Assembly (NCBI GenBank): GCA_024400415.1
Contig: JAKSMS010000001.1
Coordinates: 17,267 to 81,266, forward strand
DNA from: Bacteroidales bacterium
Lineage (GTDB): Bacteria; Bacteroidota; Bacteroidia; Bacteroidales; P3
Length of the DNA stretch: 64,000 nt
Reading direction: 5' to 3'
This document shows, piece by piece, positions 60,636 to 64,000 of this stretch; position 1 is the first letter of the stretch; each line of letters starts with the position of its first letter. The notes under the pieces are model-generated. The model saw only the letters and a program-made list of their open reading frames with translations, did not search any database and was not told the origin of the DNA. The position numbers were made by a program, and so were the translations under genes.

Positions 60636-61028
60636 TCATTTCTTCAGCACCAATGTCATTTTAGACTCAATCCCGTCTGCCATCTCTGTTGTAGAGAGCG
60701 TCATCGACCGCTTCTCGAGATTGTCCACATGAAACACTTCCGTCTCGCCATCCGACTGCAGGGTCAGAACGTCCGACGCCATGGTCCACGATCCCTTGCG
60801 GACCACATCGCCATTAGCCGATTCCCATGTCCCTTCAGCCGTGAATTCCAGCGCCAAGTCACGCATATTGCTGCTTATATCGTAGGTGTAGCCGTCCAAC
60901 TGCGACGTGGCATAATCCAACTCCCACCTTCCAATCAGCAGATCCTCCGGCTCCTTAGAGCATGAGGTAAGGTTGATGAACATAAAAGTCGAAAATACTA
61001 TAACAACAAATGCAATAATTCTTCTCAT
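60636..61028 (-). CDS. small lipocalin-like lipoprotein
   Basis: The 130-residue protein has a lipoprotein signal (FSTFMFINLTSCSKEP, lipobox Cys near residue 23). A beta-rich domain starting LLIGRWELDYA and continuing LALEFTAEGTWESANGDVVR and GSWTMASDVLTLQSDG follows, the pattern of lipocalin-like (DUF4923/DUF5004-type) lipoproteins of Bacteroidetes. The precise family is uncertain. It is a single-gene unit. Confidence 0.75.
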   Translation of the reverse strand: MRRIIAFVVIVFSTFMFINLTSCSKEPEDLLIGRWELDYATSQLDGYTYDISSNMRDLALEFTAEGTWESANGDVVRKGSWTMASDVLTLQSDGETEVFHVDNLEKRSMTLSTTEMADGIESKMTLVLKK

Positions 61029-61110
61029 AGATGCGTAATTTTTATAATGTGCTTACTTTTTCTTAATAACGCACTTATTTAGAATATATTGTATAAAAAT
61101 TCATATTTTT

Positions 61111-61141
61111 TTTGGCATTTCGAAAATAATACGTATATTTG
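61111..61141 (+). promoter_or_regulatory. full Bacteroidetes promoter upstream of palindrome copy 4
   Basis: TTTG at 61111-61114, 19 bp, then TATATTTG at 61134-61141. A transcript from it would carry palindrome copy 4 in its 5' leader before the DUF6266-like gene. Confidence 0.65.
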
Positions 61142-61236
61142 CATATAATAATAACCGCTCAAAAATCCAATAAAATGCTATATAACAATATATTAATAGC
61201 GAATATAAGGCACGCATACCTGGATTATATCTGGTT

Positions 61237-61334
61237 CATATGTGCTATATGTGTGCTATATATGTGCTATATATATGCTATCTTATAGAATAGGACAAAT
61301 ATAGCACATATATAGCACACATATAGCAGATATG
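61237..61334. repeat. palindromic 11-bp-phased repeat, copy 4
   Basis: It has arms of four 11-bp units like copies 1 and 2, with a centre reading CTTATAGAA. The innermost left unit reads ATGCTAT and the innermost right ATAGGA. The flank ATCTGGTTCATATG on the left equals the right flanks (inverted) of copies 1 and 3. It lies between the divergent lipoprotein and DUF6266-like genes. Confidence 0.95.
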
Positions 61335-61407
61335 CGCCATCTAGGATTGAGCTAGGAAGCAGTTGATAAAGAAACAGAAATTAATAACACAAAAATACAT
61401 CACAACT

Positions 61408-62016
61408 ATGAAGAATACCTCTCGTAAGAACAAAAGCAGCATGGCCACAACCGAATACACCCGCAATGGCATTACCGTTTTGCGCGTGAAGCACTCCAAC
61501 ATCAAGAAGTCTAGTGACAACATGAAGGACAACCGCAAAAAATTCGCTGCCCGCCAAGCCATTCTGACCAAATTCGCCGACTCCTACAAGATAGGATTCG
61601 ACCAGCTGAAGCAGCAGGGACAGACAGCCTACAACGCCGGCGTTTCGTTTAACACCTCTCATGCCGTAAACGACGGCGTAGTGGACATGAACATGCTGCA
61701 GATGAGCCAGGGACCTCTGCCTGGCGTTCGCATCACCCGCTGCGAAATCGTCGACCAGAAGCTGGTTGTAGAATGGGACTCTGAGATGACTCCTGCACTT
61801 GGCGCCGACGACGCCATCGTGGCAACTGTGGCCAAAGAGAAGATGGACATCAGGCCATTCATGGTGATGCACGACGGCCTGCGCCGCAAGCACGGACGCC
61901 TTGAGCGCGAATTAGACCGCAACTGGCTCAGCGACAGCATATACGTATATCTTTTCGCCTTCCGCAGCGAGATCAACTCCTGCAGCAATACCTCCTGCGC
62001 CAAGATCGACAGATAA
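61408..62016 (+). CDS. DUF6266-like protein
   Basis: I start at the ATG at 61408; the frame could extend to a TTG at 61363, next to the palindrome. The 202 residues show a basic N-terminus (KNTSRKNKSSM), NRKKFAARQAILTKFADSYK, IGFDQLKQQGQTAYNAGVSF and later beta strands (QKLVVEWDSEM; SIYVYLFAFRSEINS). The middle segment resembles DUF6266 proteins of Bacteroidetes (a helix, then KxxTAFNAAxSY-like text, then a beta sandwich), of unknown role. The N-terminus is more basic than I recall for that family. No signal peptide is visible. Confidence 0.7.
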   Translation: MKNTSRKNKSSMATTEYTRNGITVLRVKHSNIKKSSDNMKDNRKKFAARQAILTKFADSYKIGFDQLKQQGQTAYNAGVSFNTSHAVNDGVVDMNMLQMSQGPLPGVRITRCEIVDQKLVVEWDSEMTPALGADDAIVATVAKEKMDIRPFMVMHDGLRRKHGRLERELDRNWLSDSIYVYLFAFRSEINSCSNTSCAKIDR

Positions 62017-62048
62017 ACCGTCAGCACGACATTTTGCCAACCCGAAAT

Positions 62049-62080
62049 AAGGACTGCCCCACGGCGGTCCTTTAATATTT
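62049..62080 (+). terminator. terminator after the DUF6266-like gene
   Basis: The stem GGACTGCC / GGCGGTCC (one G-U pair, CCAC loop) is followed by a T-rich stretch, 34 bp after the stop. Confidence 0.75.
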
Positions 62081-62086
62081 TTTAAG

Positions 62087-62112
62087 AAGTTATCGACAAG
62101 TGTTGATAACTT
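62087..62112. other. AT-rich dyad with two DnaA-box-like halves
   Basis: AAGTTATCGACA and TGTTGATAACTT form a 12-bp inverted repeat (one G-T pair). Each half resembles the DnaA box TTATNCACA with one mismatch (TTATCGACA, TTATCAACA). It sits just before the -33 box of the next gene, so it could equally be an operator. Confidence 0.4.
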
Positions 62113-62115
62113 TAT

Positions 62116-62146
62116 TTTGCCAATCCACAAAATACATCTATTTTTG
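62116..62146 (+). promoter_or_regulatory. full Bacteroidetes promoter of the secreted FN3 protein
   Basis: TTTG at 62116-62119, 19 bp, then TATTTTTG at 62139-62146. The leader of about 150 nt contains an ACGCG / CGCGT hairpin around 62216-62235. Confidence 0.7.
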
Positions 62147-62305
62147 CAGACGATGTATTATATTGCATACAACATAAAAACTGCGAAAAAATCAACACGT
62201 TACGCTGTCACACGCATACGCGTCGAGAGCGCGTGTATAGATATTGTCACCCTTAATTCTTGAAAAAAACACAATTAATCCTTAAATAAACTAAACTCAT
62301 TAAAA

Positions 62306-64000
62306 ATGAAAAAACTGATTACAAGTTTGTTCGTGATTGTAGCGATGATGCTGCCTCTGATGACTCAGGCGCAGACCCACTACAATGTTGTAGTCGGCAG
62401 CCAAGGCACTACCAACGGGTATGTGCCCAACTACACCTACTACAACTACTCATTCTCACAGAACATCATCCCAGCCAACAGCATAAGTCTGTCTGGCGTG
62501 ATTGACACTCTGTGGTATTACGTAAACTCCGGCTCAGCCACCCGCGGCATCACCGTGTCGATGGCCGAAATGGGCAAGAGCTCGTTCTCTAGCAGCACCG
62601 ACGTGATCCCTACCAGCGCGTTCACCCAGGTGTATGCAGGATCCATCACCTGGTCCACCGGCTGGGTAGGCATTCCACTCGACACCCCATTTGATTATCA
62701 GGACACTGCAAACCTGATCATCATGGTGCGCGACTCCACCGGAAGCTACGTCAGCTCCCAGCAGTTTTCCGGCTCCAACGGCTCGGCCAACGTAAGCCTC
62801 TACCAGTACCAAGACAGCGGCCCATGCTCGCCAGAGGTTGCCGGCTCGAGCAAAGGCACTTCCGCATTCACTCCCTACATGCGTATCGGCATCAGCTCCT
62901 ACGACGTGTACTGCACTCCTCTCGACGGCATCAGCATGAGCAGCGTAACTGCTTATGACGCAATCGCCAACATCGACGAAGGCGGCTATGCTACCGCATG
63001 GGACGTTATCGTTTCTGACTCCGCTATCACCGACTTCGAATCGGCATACTACACTACCACCTATTCCGAAGCCTACTCTATCTCTGGCCTCGACCCCAAC
63101 ACTAGATATTATGTATACGCACGCGCAAACTGCGGCAGCTCTGTAAGCGGATGGTTCGGCCCCGCTATCTTCACCACCGCCTGCGCCGGCACCACCAACG
63201 TGCCTTACAGCCAAGACTTCGAAGGCCTCGCCACCGGCGAGATTCCTAACTGCTGGATGCAGTTCGCAACCGGCAGCAGCTCGGCTTGCTCCAACTTCCC
63301 TTGCGCATACGCTCACGCACCTAATGCTCGCAACAGCCAGATATACTTCGAGATGGAATCCAGCTCAGGAGAGACCGAGATCATCGCCCTCCCAGAGATG
63401 GACAACATTTCAGCTCTCGAGCTCGACTTCTACTACGGCACCAGCTCTTCACTCCGTCCTATCCTTGAGGTGGGCGTGATGGAAGACACCGCCTTCGTGG
63501 TGGTTGACACCGTAGACATCACCGCCAGCACCAGCATCACCAACTACGTGCCTGCCCGCGTGCTCTTCGGCAACTACACCGGCAGCGGCAACCGCATCGC
63601 CATGCGCACCACCAAGAGCGGCAACTACACCCTCTTCATCGAGGACTTAGAGGTGATCAACGCTCCTACCTGCAACACCATGCCTGGCAGCGTATCTATC
63701 GTTAGCCTCGACTCAGCAGAGTGCACCCTCTCATGGGGCGCAGCTGTCAACCAGTTCAGCTATGCAGTATATATTGCCAACGACAGCTCATGGGTAAACG
63801 TATACGACTCCACCGTCGTTCTCACCGGCCTCAACCCTAACACCCTCTACACCGGTAAGATCTACCACATCTGCGCTGCTGGCGACTCCAGCTACTCAGT
63901 AAACTTCTCGTTCCGCACCGACTGCGGCGCTATGGCACTCCCATACACCGAGACCTTCGAAGGCCAGACCTCCGGAACCCCATCCTGCTGGACCGTGATC
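62306..64000 (+). CDS. large secreted protein with FN3 and MAM-like repeats (partial)
   Basis: The frame runs from ATG at 62306 to the end of the window (565 codons) without a stop. It has a signal peptide (LITSLFVIVAMMLPLMTQAQ). A first region of about 180 residues (NVVVGSQGTTNGYVPNYTYY; TLWYYVNSGSATRGI) resembles adhesin/peptidase-associated beta domains. An FN3-like repeat (AYSISGLDPNTRYYVYARA) follows, then a MAM/cleaved-adhesin-like domain starting VPYSQDFEGLATGEIPNCW. A second FN3 ends VLTGLNPNTLYTGKIYHICA, and the next LPYTETFEGQTSGTPSCW begins a repeat of the unit. Such proteins of Bacteroidales are usual type IX secretion cargo; the C-terminal sorting domain would lie outside the window. 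Confidence 0.88.
   Translation, partial: MKKLITSLFVIVAMMLPLMTQAQTHYNVVVGSQGTTNGYVPNYTYYNYSFSQNIIPANSISLSGVIDTLWYYVNSGSATRGITVSMAEMGKSSFSSSTDVIPTSAFTQVYAGSITWSTGWVGIPLDTPFDYQDTANLIIMVRDSTGSYVSSQQFSGSNGSANVSLYQYQDSGPCSPEVAGSSKGTSAFTPYMRIGISSYDVYCTPLDGISMSSVTAYDAIANIDEGGYATAWDVIVSDSAITDFESAYYTTTYSEAYSISGLDPNTRYYVYARANCGSSVSGWFGPAIFTTACAGTTNVPYSQDFEGLATGEIPNCWMQFATGSSSACSNFPCAYAHAPNARNSQIYFEMESSSGETEIIALPEMDNISALELDFYYGTSSSLRPILEVGVMEDTAFVVVDTVDITASTSITNYVPARVLFGNYTGSGNRIAMRTTKSGNYTLFIEDLEVINAPTCNTMPGSVSIVSLDSAECTLSWGAAVNQFSYAVYIANDSSWVNVYDSTVVLTGLNPNTLYTGKIYHICAAGDSSYSVNFSFRTDCGAMALPYTETFEGQTSGTPSCWTVI

Noticed and set aside
62087-62112. Replication origin suggested by DnaA-box-like halves
   Set aside because: Only two imperfect boxes are present and no dnaA, dnaN or AT-rich unwinding region is nearby; an operator or chance dyad is more likely.
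62534-63316. Long minus-strand open frame opposite the FN3 protein
   Set aside because: The plus strand encodes a signal peptide and clear repeated domains; the minus frame is a shadow.

Overview
The window is chromosomal DNA of an anaerobic Bacteroidales-type bacterium. The evidence is Bacteroidetes promoters (TTTG, 19-20 bp, TAnnTTTG), weak or absent Shine-Dalgarno sites, PorQ of the type IX secretion system, a fused KorA/KorB 2-oxoglutarate:ferredoxin oxidoreductase, two HU-CCDC81/SPOR and DUF4919-type families typical of the group, and lysine fermentation genes. TGA is a normal stop (anmK, the SGNH gene, the first chrA). The species cannot be named from this sequence.

Layout. 1-3.6 kb: end of a polyprenyl synthetase gene, an ExbB/ExbD energising operon and trmN6. 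3.6-3.8 kb: a decayed zinc-ribbon DNA-binding/integrase-type gene. 4-9.4 kb: dnaK and htpG around purT; both chaperone genes carry the same sigma-54-like -24/-12 element. 9.4-15.4 kb: a minus-strand run (MgtC-like, DUF2147, rsmI, yebC, trmB, SPOR protein, kdsB, deoxynucleoside kinase). 16.5-19.2 kb: rpsO-pnp. 19.3-26.8 kb: a Ser/Thr kinase with leucine-rich repeats, alaS with a GroES-like gene, lplA-porQ and a WG-repeat protein. 26.9-29.3 kb: kdd-kamA (lysine degradation). 30-34.6 kb: a DUF4919 protein facing an MBOAT-SGNH-anmK operon. 34.7-38.1 kb: ridA, acyl-CoA dehydrogenase, etfBA. 38.3-42.3 kb: polysaccharide export protein, BY-kinase, PHP phosphatase. 42.3-48 kb: yajC-terC, a split chromate transporter, korAB. 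48-50 kb: two tRNA-Glu(CUC), rhomboid, FKBP, a CAU tRNA. 50-57.3 kb: typA, two paralogous membrane proteins (one with an AraC-type domain), ispG, an Smr protein, mpl. 57.3-60.5 kb: an HD hydrolase, a cupin and a C_GCAxxG protein interrupted by two small genes, each framed by inverted repeats. 60.6-64 kb: a lipoprotein, a DUF6266-like protein and the start of a large secreted FN3/MAM-like protein.

How the genes connect. KamA and Kdd catalyse the start of lysine fermentation; the acyl-CoA dehydrogenase with EtfBA could supply its butyryl-CoA step, and KorAB supplies low-potential electrons. AnmK and Mpl are peptidoglycan-recycling enzymes, and AnmK is co-transcribed with an MBOAT/SGNH acylation pair. 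PorQ and the last gene belong to the surface-secretion apparatus and its probable cargo.

Most unusual signals. (1) Four ~100-bp palindromes built of 11-bp units, all between divergent genes, one of them with the unit order swapped in both arms at once. (2) Two gene-in-a-hairpin cassettes (four-helix-bundle gene; GxxExxY gene) 1.3 kb apart, plus a nearby gene-less 8-bp-phased repeat that may be an empty counterpart. (3) A shared sigma-54-like promoter with dyad upstream sites at dnaK and htpG. (4) A compact IspG that has the plant/Bacteroidetes-type sequence but lacks the central insert.
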